DNA from: DASUGM01 sp036274055
GTDB lineage: Bacteria > Acidobacteriota > Vicinamibacteria > Vicinamibacterales > SCN-69-37
Assembly: GCA_036274055.1 (NCBI GenBank)
Contig: DASUGM010000116.1
Span: 1-8,147 of the forward strand
DNA: 8,147 bases
Reading direction: 5' to 3'
Shown here: positions 1 to 8,147 of the stretch, one piece after another
Numbering within the stretch: position 1 is the first letter of the stretch
Layout: each line of letters opens with the position of its first letter
The notes under the pieces: generated by a model
Told to the model about the DNA's origin: nothing
Database searches by the model: none
What the model saw: the letters and a program-made list of their open reading frames with translations, nothing else
Position numbers and translations under genes: made by a program

Positions 1-1837
<1,837 letters not shown>

Positions 1838-1850
1838 CGCATGTCAGGCC

Positions 1851-1875
1851 CTGGGCACTGGGCACTGGGCACTGG
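1851..1875. repeat. 7-bp tandem repeat, CTGGGCA x 3.6
   Basis: Three exact copies of CTGGGCA (1851-1857, 1858-1864, 1865-1871) plus CTGG lie 13 bases after the radical SAM stop codon. No coding role is visible. A related inverted word, CCAGCGCCCAC at 1948-1958, matches the reverse complement of 1865-1875 at 9 of 11 positions, so the repeat and this word bracket the terminator hairpin loosely. The copy number may vary between strains, as for other short tandem repeats. Confidence 0.9.
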
Positions 1876-1892
1876 TGGGTTCTCTAGTTCGA

Positions 1893-1931
1893 CGGGCCGG
1901 GTGAGCGATTGCTCATCCGGCCCGTGGTGTT
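1893..1931 (+). terminator. Strong hairpin terminator after radical SAM gene
   Basis: CGGGCCGG (1893-1900) pairs with CCGGCCCG (1917-1924), and the stem continues inward with GTGAGC (1901-1906) against GCTCAT (1911-1916), one of these pairs being G-U. This gives an unbroken 14-bp stem closed by the tetraloop GATT. The 3' side reads TGGTGTTT, only a weak T tract, so release may be less efficient than with a classical intrinsic terminator. The position, 55 bases after the stop and before the amidase gene, fits transcript ending and separates the two genes into different units. Confidence 0.8.
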
Positions 1932-2021
1932 TCCGCCCCGGCGCGAGCCAGCGCCCACTACGCCACCACCGCCCGGGCCGCGGCGGGCATATGTCGACGA
2001 CTGCCGGGTATGCTCTGCGGC

Positions 2022-3758
2022 ATGGCCCATCGAGCTGTCGTTGCCGTTGGCGTAACTGTCGTTCTCAGCGTTGGCGTCGGGTGCCGAACAACGCCTGAAC
2101 CCGCCGCGCGGGACGCCGCGATCGATCACGATCTCCTCGACGTCACCATCCCGCAACTCCATCGTCTCTATGCCGACAAGAAGTACACGGTGACGCAGGT
2201 CGTACAGTGGCATCTCGATCGCATCGATCGCTACAACGGCGTTTACGGCGCAATCGAGACCGTGTTCAAGAGCAGCGCCCTGGCCGAAGCCGCGCGCGAG
2301 GACGCCGAGGCGGCAAGCGGCAGCGGCGTGCGTCCGCCGCTCTGGGGCGTGCCGATCGTGATCAAGGCGAACACCAGCATCAAGGATGAAGTGACGTCCG
2401 CCGGCTGGGAGGGATTCACGCGTCCCGGCCATGAGCTGATCGCGCCACGGGACGCGACCATCGTCGCGAAGCTCAAGACCGCCGGCGCGATCGTCGTCGG
2501 GCACACCAACATGCCCGACCTCGCCAACAGCGATACCAATCGCAGCAGCGCGTTCGGCCGCACCGGCAACGCCTACGACGTGCGATTTTCGCCGGGCGGA
2601 TCGTCGGGCGGCACCGTCACCGCCGTGGCCGCGAACTTCGCCGTGCTCGGTAACGGCACCGACACCGGCAATTCGATTCGCATGCCGGCGGCCACCAGCG
2701 CGCTCGTCGGCGTGTTTCCGACGCGCGGTCTCGTCAGCATCGCCGGCATCGCCCCGCTCGACTGGCTCCTCGACAACACCGGCCCGATCGCGCGGACCGC
2801 GACCGACGCGGCGATCGCGTTGTCGGTGATGACCGGGGAAGATCCGCTCGATCCAAAGACGGTCGGATCGCCGGCAGGGGCGCAACGTCCGCCGTACGAG
2901 CCGCTGCTGAAGGCCGATGCGCTCACGGGCAAACGGTTCGGCGTGCCGGCGTTCATCCTCAACGGCGATGGCATCCCGTTTCACGGCATCCCGCCGGGTG
3001 TGCCTGAAACGGCGTTCGAGAAATTACGCACCGCCGCGAACATGCCGCTGCGCCAGGACACCCGCGAGCTGTTCATGAAGGCAGTCGCGGCGCTGCGTGC
3101 CGCCGGCGCCGAGGTCGTCATCGATGATGGTCTTCTGCCGGTGAGCTTCGCGAAACTCTCGAGCCGCGTGTCCACCTACGCCTACATGCAGGACGGCACC
3201 AACCGGTTTCTCGCCGCGTTCGGTCCAGCCGAATACCATTCGGCGGCCGAGTACCTCAAGGTGGTCGGCGCGCCGCTGTTCACCTCGTCGATTGGGACCG
3301 AGGACAATTTCCGGCATCTCGGCGGCGTGCGGATCGATCAGCGTCTGCTCGACCAGGATCCCGACGCCGAGCGCACGTATCACGCGCCGCGGCGCGCGAT
3401 GCTGGCCGCGTATCTCGAGACGCTCGATCGTCTCAAGCTCGACGGCCTGGTCTATCCCGCGATTCAAATGCCGCCGCCGGACGAGACGATGGCGCAGGAC
3501 AACCGCCTCAGCGAAGGCCCGCATTCGGCGACGAGCTGGGTCAACATGATCGGCGTGCCGGCGGTGGTGGTTCCCGCGGGGTTCTACGCGACCGGCCTGC
3601 CGTTCGGTCTGGAATTCTCGGCCCGCCCGTGGACCGACGGCGATCTGCTGTCCGTCGCCTACGCGTGGGAGCAGGCGACCCACATGCGGAAGCCGCCGAC
3701 GCTGGTGGAACGCGGGCTGCTTGCGGTGACGCCGGCACGTGAGGGACGGAGGCGGTAA
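2022..3758 (+). CDS. Exported amidase-signature hydrolase (possible lipoprotein)
   Basis: Amidase signature family (PF01425), serine hydrolases that cleave amide bonds by a Ser-cisSer-Lys triad. Counting from ATG 2022 (578 aa), the triad is visible: K115 in VIKANTS, cis-Ser S194 in GGSSGGT, and nucleophile S218 in GTDTGNSIRMP. The 24-residue spacing between the two serines is standard. Residues 1-21 form a short basic n-region, a hydrophobic stretch and a cysteine (VLSVGVGC, C21). This looks like a type II signal, but the lipobox is atypical because position -3 is Gly. ATG 2022 was preferred over in-frame ATG 2010 because it gives a conventional signal start (MAHR); neither has a clear Shine-Dalgarno. 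The protein is longer than many amidases (about 450-500 aa), with an insertion around residues 300-345. It is not GatA: it is exported and has no gatB or gatC beside it. The substrate is unknown; cell-surface amide scavenging is a guess. It converges with the kinase gene. Confidence 0.92.
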   Translation: MAHRAVVAVGVTVVLSVGVGCRTTPEPAARDAAIDHDLLDVTIPQLHRLYADKKYTVTQVVQWHLDRIDRYNGVYGAIETVFKSSALAEAAREDAEAASGSGVRPPLWGVPIVIKANTSIKDEVTSAGWEGFTRPGHELIAPRDATIVAKLKTAGAIVVGHTNMPDLANSDTNRSSAFGRTGNAYDVRFSPGGSSGGTVTAVAANFAVLGNGTDTGNSIRMPAATSALVGVFPTRGLVSIAGIAPLDWLLDNTGPIARTATDAAIALSVMTGEDPLDPKTVGSPAGAQRPPYEPLLKADALTGKRFGVPAFILNGDGIPFHGIPPGVPETAFEKLRTAANMPLRQDTRELFMKAVAALRAAGAEVVIDDGLLPVSFAKLSSRVSTYAYMQDGTNRFLAAFGPAEYHSAAEYLKVVGAPLFTSSIGTEDNFRHLGGVRIDQRLLDQDPDAERTYHAPRRAMLAAYLETLDRLKLDGLVYPAIQMPPPDETMAQDNRLSEGPHSATSWVNMIGVPAVVVPAGFYATGLPFGLEFSARPWTDGDLLSVAYAWEQATHMRKPPTLVERGLLAVTPAREGRRR

Positions 3759-3759
3759 C

Positions 3760-3898
3760 AAGAGCGAATCAACAGGGAGAAGAATGAGACGAGCAAGAGC
3801 AAGGCCACGAGGGAGTTCTTACTCTTCTGGAAGAACCTCTAGCGCTCTTCCTCTTTCTCTTTTCTCTTCTCATTCTTCTCCCTGTGAATCTGCTCCTA
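3760..3898. repeat. Purine/pyrimidine near-palindrome between convergent genes
   Basis: This fills most of the 169-bp gap between two convergent stop codons. ACAGGGAGAAGAATGAGA (3772-3789) is exactly reverse-complementary to 3868-3885. Pairing continues on both sides with scattered mismatches, mostly C against the A of the mirrored arm. A small hairpin, GTTCTT (3815-3820) with AAGAAC (3831-3836), sits near the centre. The left arm is A/G-rich with GAGCAA words and the right arm is C/T-rich with CTCTTT-like units of 6-7 bases. It could act as a bidirectional terminator or 3' stabiliser for both transcripts, but no long T tract follows directly. No reading frame in it looks coding. Confidence 0.85.
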
Positions 3899-3927
3899 GC
3901 AAGTGCTTTTCAGTCAGTACGATCCCG

Positions 3928-6642
3928 CTACTTCCCGCCCGCGGTTGCCATCCGTGCCCCACCCAACGCGCCCTCGATCCAGTTCATGACGACGCGCACC
4001 CGTGCGGCCGCGGCGCCAGCGGCTTGTCCGGCGGGACGAAGCATTGCGAAACGGCCGGTCTTCGAATCGACGTCGTAGGTCATGCCGGTATCGGAGCGCA
4101 GGTTGTAGATGCCCTCGAATAATACCTGCGGTGGATTGCTGCGGAATTCCGGTTTGGTGGTGACTGCGGCCACCATGAAGCGTGTGTCATTGCGGTAGAA
4201 GATCTCGCGGCCGTCCGCCGACCAGCGCGGCTCCTCGCCGCCGGTCGTCGAGACCGGCGAGCGTCCCCCGGCGCCCGACAAATCGCGCACGTAGATTTCA
4301 AAGCGCGATCCCTCGTCTGACTGATACGCCAGCCATCGGCCGTCCGGTGAAATCGACGACGCGCTCTGCGAGCCCTGGCCGCCGATCAACAGCGTGTGCG
4401 GGCCTCCGGCGAGCGGTAATTGGCCGATGTCGACGTAGGACGTTTGTCGCAACGCGTATTCGGTGAGGTAGGCCATCTTCCCTGAGGGATCGACCGCGTC
4501 GAGGAAGCCGCGGGTCTTGACGACGCCGAGCGACTCGGGCTCCCTCGAGCCGTCCACCGGGCGGCGGCGCACCGTGGTTTCGTCGCCGGTCGACTTGATC
4601 GAGGCGTAGTAAATCCACCGGCCATCGCCGCTCCACACCGGGCTCGCGTTCTTCTGGTCGAAGGTGAGACGCGTGAAGGCTGTGCTGTGCGTGTCGTAAA
4701 TCCACACGTCACCGGCGCCGCTGGAACCGACGAGCACGGCAATCCGCGCGCCGTCAGGCGACACCCGGATGTCGTTGTAGAGACCCGGCGGCAGCGCAAT
4801 CGGCGAGATGGTGCCCTTGCGATCGGACCACACGATCTGCCGATCGGCGGTCGATGATCCGCCCGGGATATAGGCGAGTGTGCCATCGCCGGCGACGCTC
4901 ACGTGGGCAACGCCGGTCGTGGTGTCCGTGGCCACCCCTTGGAGAACCGGCACCGCCGCGCCCGTCGTGACGAGCCGCTCGCTGTCGAATGGCGCCGCGT
5001 ACAACGTGCCGCCTTTCGCGTAGAGCAGCGATCCGTTGGACAGCACGCGAACGAAACTCGCGCCCTCCATCACCGCGCGCCGTTCGCCAGTGGCGACGAT
5101 CACCGCGTCGATGCGCGCGTCGTCGTAGTTGTCCGGGCTGGAGAGCTTCCCGACCGTGAACAGCACCGCTTTGCCGCCGGGCACGGCGGCGGGCCAGCGA
5201 TGCGTCCGGTCGTCGGTTTTTGGATCGAGCGAGGTGAGCGCCCTGGGCGTGCCGCCGGACGCCGGCACGATGAAGAGTCCGCTCACGGCTTCTGGAGAAA
5301 ACACGATCTCCTTGTCATTCAGCCAGATCAGGCCGCGCGAGTCGTTGACCTTGGCGACGCTGACGGGGGTGCCGTCGAGCGACATGCGCATCAGATCGGC
5401 GGCCCCGGCATAGGCGAGCCACTTGCCATCCGCGGAAAACACGGGGTCGGACGCGCCGTCGGTGCCGGGCAGTGCGCGTACTTCGGCGTCGTCGCGACGG
5501 CGCAGGTACAGCTTCGTGACGCCGTCTTCGGTCGCGACAAACACGATCTTGCTGCCATCTGGTGACACGGCGACGCCGGGGCGCGAGTCGAGGCGCAGCG
5601 TCGACTTGCCGGCCGGCATCACGTCGTACTTGATGATCGGCACGTTCGCCGCCGGCGTCACCTCACGCGGCCAGAAGATCGCCGCGCCGAGCGCCGCGAG
5701 CAGGACGCCGGCGGCGATCCAACCGGTGGCGCCAGAGCCGCCCGTTCGTGCGGTGCGCGGTGGCGCGCCACTCTCCGCGCCGTCCGCGAGCATCAGCCGC
5801 ACGTCGCCGATGTCGCGAAGCCGCTGCTTCGGATCCTTCACGAGGCACCGCGTCAGCAGCCGTCGCACCACCGGCGGCGTCGGGGCGGGAAGCAGGCTCC
5901 AGTCCGGGTCGCGCGTGACGACTGCGGCGATCACGTCCGTGATCGTCTCGCCTGGAAACGGCGGTGTGCCGGTCAGCATCTCGAACCACACCGCGCCGAA
6001 TGCCCAGATGTCCGCGCGCCGATCGACCGCGCGCCCCTTCGCCTGCTCGGGCGACATGTACGACGCCGTGCCGAGAATCACGCCCATCGCGGTCATGGCC
6101 GGCGACGTCATCGTCGCGCTGGCGCCGGAGGCAAGCGGACCTGCTCCGGTACCGTCCGGGCCGACGAGCTTCGCCAGTCCGAAGTCGAGCACTTTCACCG
6201 TGCCGTCGTCCTTGACCTTGATGTTGGCGGGCTTCAGATCGCGATGGACGATGCCCGCGTCGTGCGCGGCTTCGAGCGCGTCGGCGATTTGTCGGGCGAT
6301 CGCGGTCGCATCTTTCGGCGGCATGGCGCCGTCGCGGGCGATCATGGTTGACAGGTCCGTGCCCTCGACCAGTTCCATCACCAGCGCCTGGCCGGACGCC
6401 GATTCCTCGATGCCGTGAATGTGCGCGATGTTCGGATGGTTCAGCGCCGCCAGCGTCTGCGCCTCGCGCGTGAACCGCGCGAGGCGTTCCGGATCCTTCG
6501 CGAACATCTCAGGCAGGACTTTGATGGCGACGTCGCGATTCAGCTTCGTATCACGTGCCCGATAGACCTCGCCCATTCCGCCCGCGCCGATCGGGGCGAC
6601 GACATCGTAGGGACCGAGGCGGGTCCCGGAGCGTAGTGGCAC
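3928..6642 (-). CDS. Membrane Ser/Thr kinase with PD40 beta-propeller
   Basis: A 904-aa PknB-type kinase. The N-terminal cytoplasmic kinase domain (about 10-285) has the Gly loop GAGGMGEVY (19-27), ATP-binding K41, E60, catalytic loop HRDLKPAN (133-140), DFG (153-155) and SPE in the APE place (197-199). The activation segment is rich in Ser/Thr (175-194), likely autophosphorylation sites. One membrane span follows at about 307-324 (GWIAAGVLLAALGAAIFW). The rest, about 580 residues, is a TolB/PD40-like propeller outside the membrane, with repeat cores SPDG or SxDG at 360, 403, 628, 671, 765 and 808. All catalytic residues are present, so it should be active. The start is GTG at 6642: an in-frame TAG lies 18 bases upstream (6658-6660), so no earlier start is possible. 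No Shine-Dalgarno is visible. The propeller may sense a ligand or protein; substrates are unknown. It is divergent from the serine hydrolase gene. This architecture is common in Acidobacteriota. Confidence 0.96.
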   Translation of the reverse strand: MPLRSGTRLGPYDVVAPIGAGGMGEVYRARDTKLNRDVAIKVLPEMFAKDPERLARFTREAQTLAALNHPNIAHIHGIEESASGQALVMELVEGTDLSTMIARDGAMPPKDATAIARQIADALEAAHDAGIVHRDLKPANIKVKDDGTVKVLDFGLAKLVGPDGTGAGPLASGASATMTSPAMTAMGVILGTASYMSPEQAKGRAVDRRADIWAFGAVWFEMLTGTPPFPGETITDVIAAVVTRDPDWSLLPAPTPPVVRRLLTRCLVKDPKQRLRDIGDVRLMLADGAESGAPPRTARTGGSGATGWIAAGVLLAALGAAIFWPREVTPAANVPIIKYDVMPAGKSTLRLDSRPGVAVSPDGSKIVFVATEDGVTKLYLRRRDDAEVRALPGTDGASDPVFSADGKWLAYAGAADLMRMSLDGTPVSVAKVNDSRGLIWLNDKEIVFSPEAVSGLFIVPASGGTPRALTSLDPKTDDRTHRWPAAVPGGKAVLFTVGKLSSPDNYDDARIDAVIVATGERRAVMEGASFVRVLSNGSLLYAKGGTLYAAPFDSERLVTTGAAVPVLQGVATDTTTGVAHVSVAGDGTLAYIPGGSSTADRQIVWSDRKGTISPIALPPGLYNDIRVSPDGARIAVLVGSSGAGDVWIYDTHSTAFTRLTFDQKNASPVWSGDGRWIYYASIKSTGDETTVRRRPVDGSREPESLGVVKTRGFLDAVDPSGKMAYLTEYALRQTSYVDIGQLPLAGGPHTLLIGGQGSQSASSISPDGRWLAYQSDEGSRFEIYVRDLSGAGGRSPVSTTGGEEPRWSADGREIFYRNDTRFMVAAVTTKPEFRSNPPQVLFEGIYNLRSDTGMTYDVDSKTGRFAMLRPAGQAAGAAAARVRVVMNWIEGALGGARMATAGGK

Positions 6643-6660
6643 GCGCGGGAGTGTAGCCTA

Positions 6661-6682
6661 ACGGCCACAACGATGCGGCCGT
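6661..6682. promoter_or_regulatory. 6-bp dyad in divergent promoter region
   Basis: ACGGCC (6661-6666) and GGCCGT (6677-6682) form an exact inverted repeat with a 10-base spacer. It lies in the 79-bp gap between the divergent kinase (start 6642) and serine hydrolase (start 6722) genes, directly upstream of the kinase -10-like box TAGGCT (minus strand, 6660-6655). A regulator binding here could affect both genes. GC-rich 6-mers arise easily by chance in this background, so this is only a candidate site. Confidence 0.3.
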
Positions 6683-6700
6683 CCGGCGACTACCTTCGCG

Positions 6701-6713
6701 TCTAATATCTAGA
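6701..6713 (+). promoter_or_regulatory. -10-like box and TCTA/TAGA dyad before serine hydrolase
   Basis: TAATAT (6703-6708) is the only AT-rich hexamer in the divergent gap and sits 13 bases before the ATG at 6722, so a promoter using it would give a very short leader or a leaderless message. No good -35 is visible at the standard distance. The same box lies inside TCTA-N5-TAGA (6701-6713), a short exact dyad that would place a repressor on the promoter. No Shine-Dalgarno precedes the ATG, which fits a short-leader start. Confidence 0.4.
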
Positions 6714-6721
6714 AGACCCCT

Positions 6722-7930
6722 ATGACCCGCCGCCTCACGCTCGTCAGTCTCCTCCTTTCGCTCTTCGTCGTCTCCCTGCCGGCAAGACAGGCAGCCAAGC
6801 CGTACTTCCCCCCGGCGGGGAAGTGGGAGGCGCGCGACGGCGCGGCGATTGGATATGACAAAGCCACACTCGACGAGGCGATCGCCTTGGCGATCAAGAA
6901 CCAGAATCCCAACGACAAAGACCTCGCGATCGACACGCCGCGGGTGTTTGCCAATGAGGCGCCGTACAACAACCTGATCGGACCGACGCAGGTGCGCGCC
7001 GGCTCGAACGGCGTGATCATCCGCAAGGGCTACGTCGCCGCGCAGTGGGGCGACGTCGATCGCGCCGACATGACCTACAGCGTCACCAAGACGTTCCTGT
7101 CGACCGTGGTCGGCGAGGCCGTCGAGGCGGGGAAGATCAAGTCGGTCGACGATCTCGTGGCGCCCTACATGCCGACGGGCGTGGACCTCTTCAGTTCGGC
7201 GCACAACGCGAAGATCACCTGGAACCATCTGCTGCGACAGACCAGCGACTGGTCCGGCGAACTCTGGACCAAGCCGGACTGGGCCGATCGCCCGCCCCGC
7301 AATCAGACGCCCGAGCAGTGGAAACAGCGCGAGCTGATCGAGCCGGGCACGCGCCACGAGTACAACGACGTCCGCGTCAACGTGCTGTCGCTGGCGACGC
7401 TTTACGTCCTGAAAGAGCCGCTTCCCGACGTCCTCAAGAAGACGATCATGGACCCGATCGGGGCGTCGAGCAGCTGGCACTGGGAGCCGTACGAAAACGC
7501 CTACGTGACGATTGACGGCAAGAAGATGCCGTCGGTCCCCGGCGGCGGGCATCACGGCGGCGGCATGTTCATCAACGCCTGGGACATGGCGCGTTTCGGT
7601 TATCTGTTTCTGCACAACGGCAACTGGAACGGCACGCAACTCGTGCAGCCATCCTGGATCAAGATGGCGAAGACGCCGACGGTGACGCGCGACGGTTCCG
7701 GCGCAAACTACGGCTTCATGAACTGGTATCTGAACGATCCGGCGACCCGGCCTGACGGCTCGAAACCGAATCCGATGTATCCATCCGTGCCGCGCTCGGT
7801 CGTCGCGTTTCAGGGCAACGGCTCGAATCTGATCTACATCGACTGGGTCAACGACCTGGTCGTGGTCGTGCGCTGGATTTCACGCGGCAGCGACGAGTTT
7901 TTCGGCAAGGTCGTCGCGTCGCTTCGCTAG
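6722..7930 (+). CDS. Secreted beta-lactamase-fold serine hydrolase
   Basis: A 402-aa member of the beta-lactamase/transpeptidase-like family (PF00144: class C beta-lactamases, DD-peptidases, EstB-type esterases). Residues 1 to about 22 are a Sec signal peptide (MTRRLTLVSLLLSLFVVSLPA), so the enzyme acts in the periplasm or outside. Catalytic motifs: SxxK at 120-123 (SVTK; S120 nucleophile, K123), YND at 214-216 in the YxN place, the family signature GGGHHGGGMF at 274-283, and QGNG at 364-367 where lactamases have KTG or HxG. The last motif argues for an esterase or peptidase-like role rather than a true beta-lactamase; the substrate cannot be told. ATG 6722 is preferred because it gives the complete signal peptide. 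It diverges from the kinase gene, with 79 bp between the starts. The stop TAG lies in a run of CGTCGC words, and a long palindrome follows 28 bases later. Confidence 0.93.
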   Translation: MTRRLTLVSLLLSLFVVSLPARQAAKPYFPPAGKWEARDGAAIGYDKATLDEAIALAIKNQNPNDKDLAIDTPRVFANEAPYNNLIGPTQVRAGSNGVIIRKGYVAAQWGDVDRADMTYSVTKTFLSTVVGEAVEAGKIKSVDDLVAPYMPTGVDLFSSAHNAKITWNHLLRQTSDWSGELWTKPDWADRPPRNQTPEQWKQRELIEPGTRHEYNDVRVNVLSLATLYVLKEPLPDVLKKTIMDPIGASSSWHWEPYENAYVTIDGKKMPSVPGGGHHGGGMFINAWDMARFGYLFLHNGNWNGTQLVQPSWIKMAKTPTVTRDGSGANYGFMNWYLNDPATRPDGSKPNPMYPSVPRSVVAFQGNGSNLIYIDWVNDLVVVVRWISRGSDEFFGKVVASLR

Positions 7931-7934
7931 CGTC

Positions 7935-8147
7935 GCTCGCGTCGCCGCGAGGCGAGCTCGATTGGCAATTTGTAATTTGCAATTTGCGATTGCATTGGCA
8001 ATTGGGAGATTGTGCAATCGCTACTGTTGATTTGGCGATTGGCGGCCAATCCCGCATTCGTGCAATAGCGACAGCCCAATCGCGCCATCGGAAATGCCAT
8101 TGCAAATCGCAAATTACAAATCGCCAATCGCGCGGCGGCTCGCGTCG
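7935..8147. repeat. 10-bp direct repeat flanking the 3' palindrome
   Basis: GCTCGCGTCG occurs at 7935-7944 and again at 8138-8147, the right edge of the window, on either side of the near-palindrome at 7959-8130. The pattern resembles a target duplication around an inserted element. However, the left copy sits in a CGTCGC-rich stretch (GCGTCGCT at 7916-7923 and 7930-7937, GCGTCGCC at 7939-7946), so chance similarity is possible. The right copy may continue beyond the window. Confidence 0.45.
7959..8130. repeat. 172-nt heptamer-built near-palindrome
   Basis: The 217-bp tail after the serine hydrolase gene is mainly one imperfect palindrome, clearly richer in A/T than its surroundings. The outer arms 7959-7987 and 8102-8130 match as reverse complements at 27 of 29 positions. 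The next 36 bases (7988-8023 against 8066-8101) match at 25 of 36 without gaps. The centre is the exact hairpin GATTGGC (8037-8043), G, GCCAATC (8045-8051). The left arm contains heptamers GCAATTT, GTAATTT, GCAATTT (7965-7985). The right arm contains GCAAATC, GCAAATT, ACAAATC, GCCAATC (8102-8129). No convincing coding frame, tRNA or CRISPR repeat is seen. As RNA it would fold into one long rod after the hydrolase stop codon and could protect or end the message; it may also be a mobile or decaying repeat. Confidence 0.88.

Noticed and set aside
1884..2984. 366-codon open frame on the minus strand over the amidase gene
   Set aside because: It lies antisense to a gene with a complete catalytic triad. 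Its translation is Arg/Gly/Ala/His-rich with no recognisable domain, as expected for a GC-rich shadow frame.
2022..3758. GatA subunit of the tRNA amidotransferase
   Set aside because: There is an export signal, no gatB or gatC nearby, and extra length relative to GatA.
3739..4122. 127-codon plus-strand frame across the convergent gap
   Set aside because: It starts within the amidase end, reads through the low-complexity palindrome (Ser/Arg-rich) and ends antisense to the kinase gene; nothing suggests a protein.
5423..6418. 331-codon open frame on the plus strand over the kinase domain
   Set aside because: It is antisense to conserved kinase motifs, and the Ser/Arg/Pro/Thr-rich translation has no domain.
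6551..7639. 362-codon open frame on the minus strand over the serine hydrolase gene
   Set aside because: It overlaps the kinase start and runs antisense to a clear PF00144 gene; the composition (Arg, Val, Asp, His) is that of a shadow frame.
6722..7930. True class C beta-lactamase (resistance gene)
   Set aside because: The SxxK motif is present, but the KTG-type third motif is replaced by QGNG and YxN by YND; the GGGHHGGGMF signature fits the broad serine hydrolase group.
7959..8130. CRISPR array or tRNA in the 3' gap
   Set aside because: The repeats are 7-bp degenerate units without equal spacers, and no cloverleaf or anticodon arm can be drawn; a single long palindrome explains the region better.

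Overview
The window is about two-thirds GC by eye. It holds four protein genes with dense coding and short, structured gaps. The gene set points to Acidobacteriota, probably the Vicinamibacteria side of the phylum. This rests on three things: a PknB-type Ser/Thr kinase fused to a PD40/TolB-like beta-propeller with the typical opening (GTRLGPYDVV..GAGGMGEVYRARDTKL), a secreted beta-lactamase-fold serine hydrolase with the GGGHxGGGMF signature, and a radical SAM protein of the kind seen in this phylum. The taxonomy is an inference from gene style, not from a marker gene.

Layout: (1) 1-1837 (+) is the 3' part of a large radical SAM enzyme resembling the class D methyltransferase-like / tetraether synthase (Tes) / bacterial membrane-spanning-lipid synthase (Mss) group. 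Its 5' end lies outside the window. (2) 1838-2021 is a gap with a 7-bp tandem repeat and a perfect 14-bp hairpin that probably ends the radical SAM transcript. (3) 2022-3758 (+) is an amidase-signature hydrolase with an exported, possibly lipoprotein, N-terminus. (4) 3759-3927 is a convergent gap filled by a purine/pyrimidine near-palindrome. (5) 3928-6642 (-) is the membrane kinase with propeller. (6) 6643-6721 is a 79-bp divergent promoter region with a small dyad and -10-like boxes. (7) 6722-7930 (+) is the secreted serine hydrolase. (8) 7931-8147 is an AT-enriched gap holding a ~172-nt near-palindrome built of heptamer words, flanked by a 10-bp direct repeat.

The genes do not form one operon. 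The radical SAM and amidase genes are separated by a strong hairpin, the amidase and kinase genes converge, and the kinase and serine hydrolase genes diverge and may share control. Three of the four products are predicted to be exported or membrane-anchored.

The two observations most worth following are the candidate membrane-spanning-lipid radical SAM enzyme (Acidobacteriota are known sources of iso-diabolic acid and branched GDGT lipids) and the recurring gap architecture. Three of the four gaps carry a different low-complexity word family with roughly 7-bp units, and two of these are folded into long imperfect palindromes. I know of no name for such elements in this phylum.
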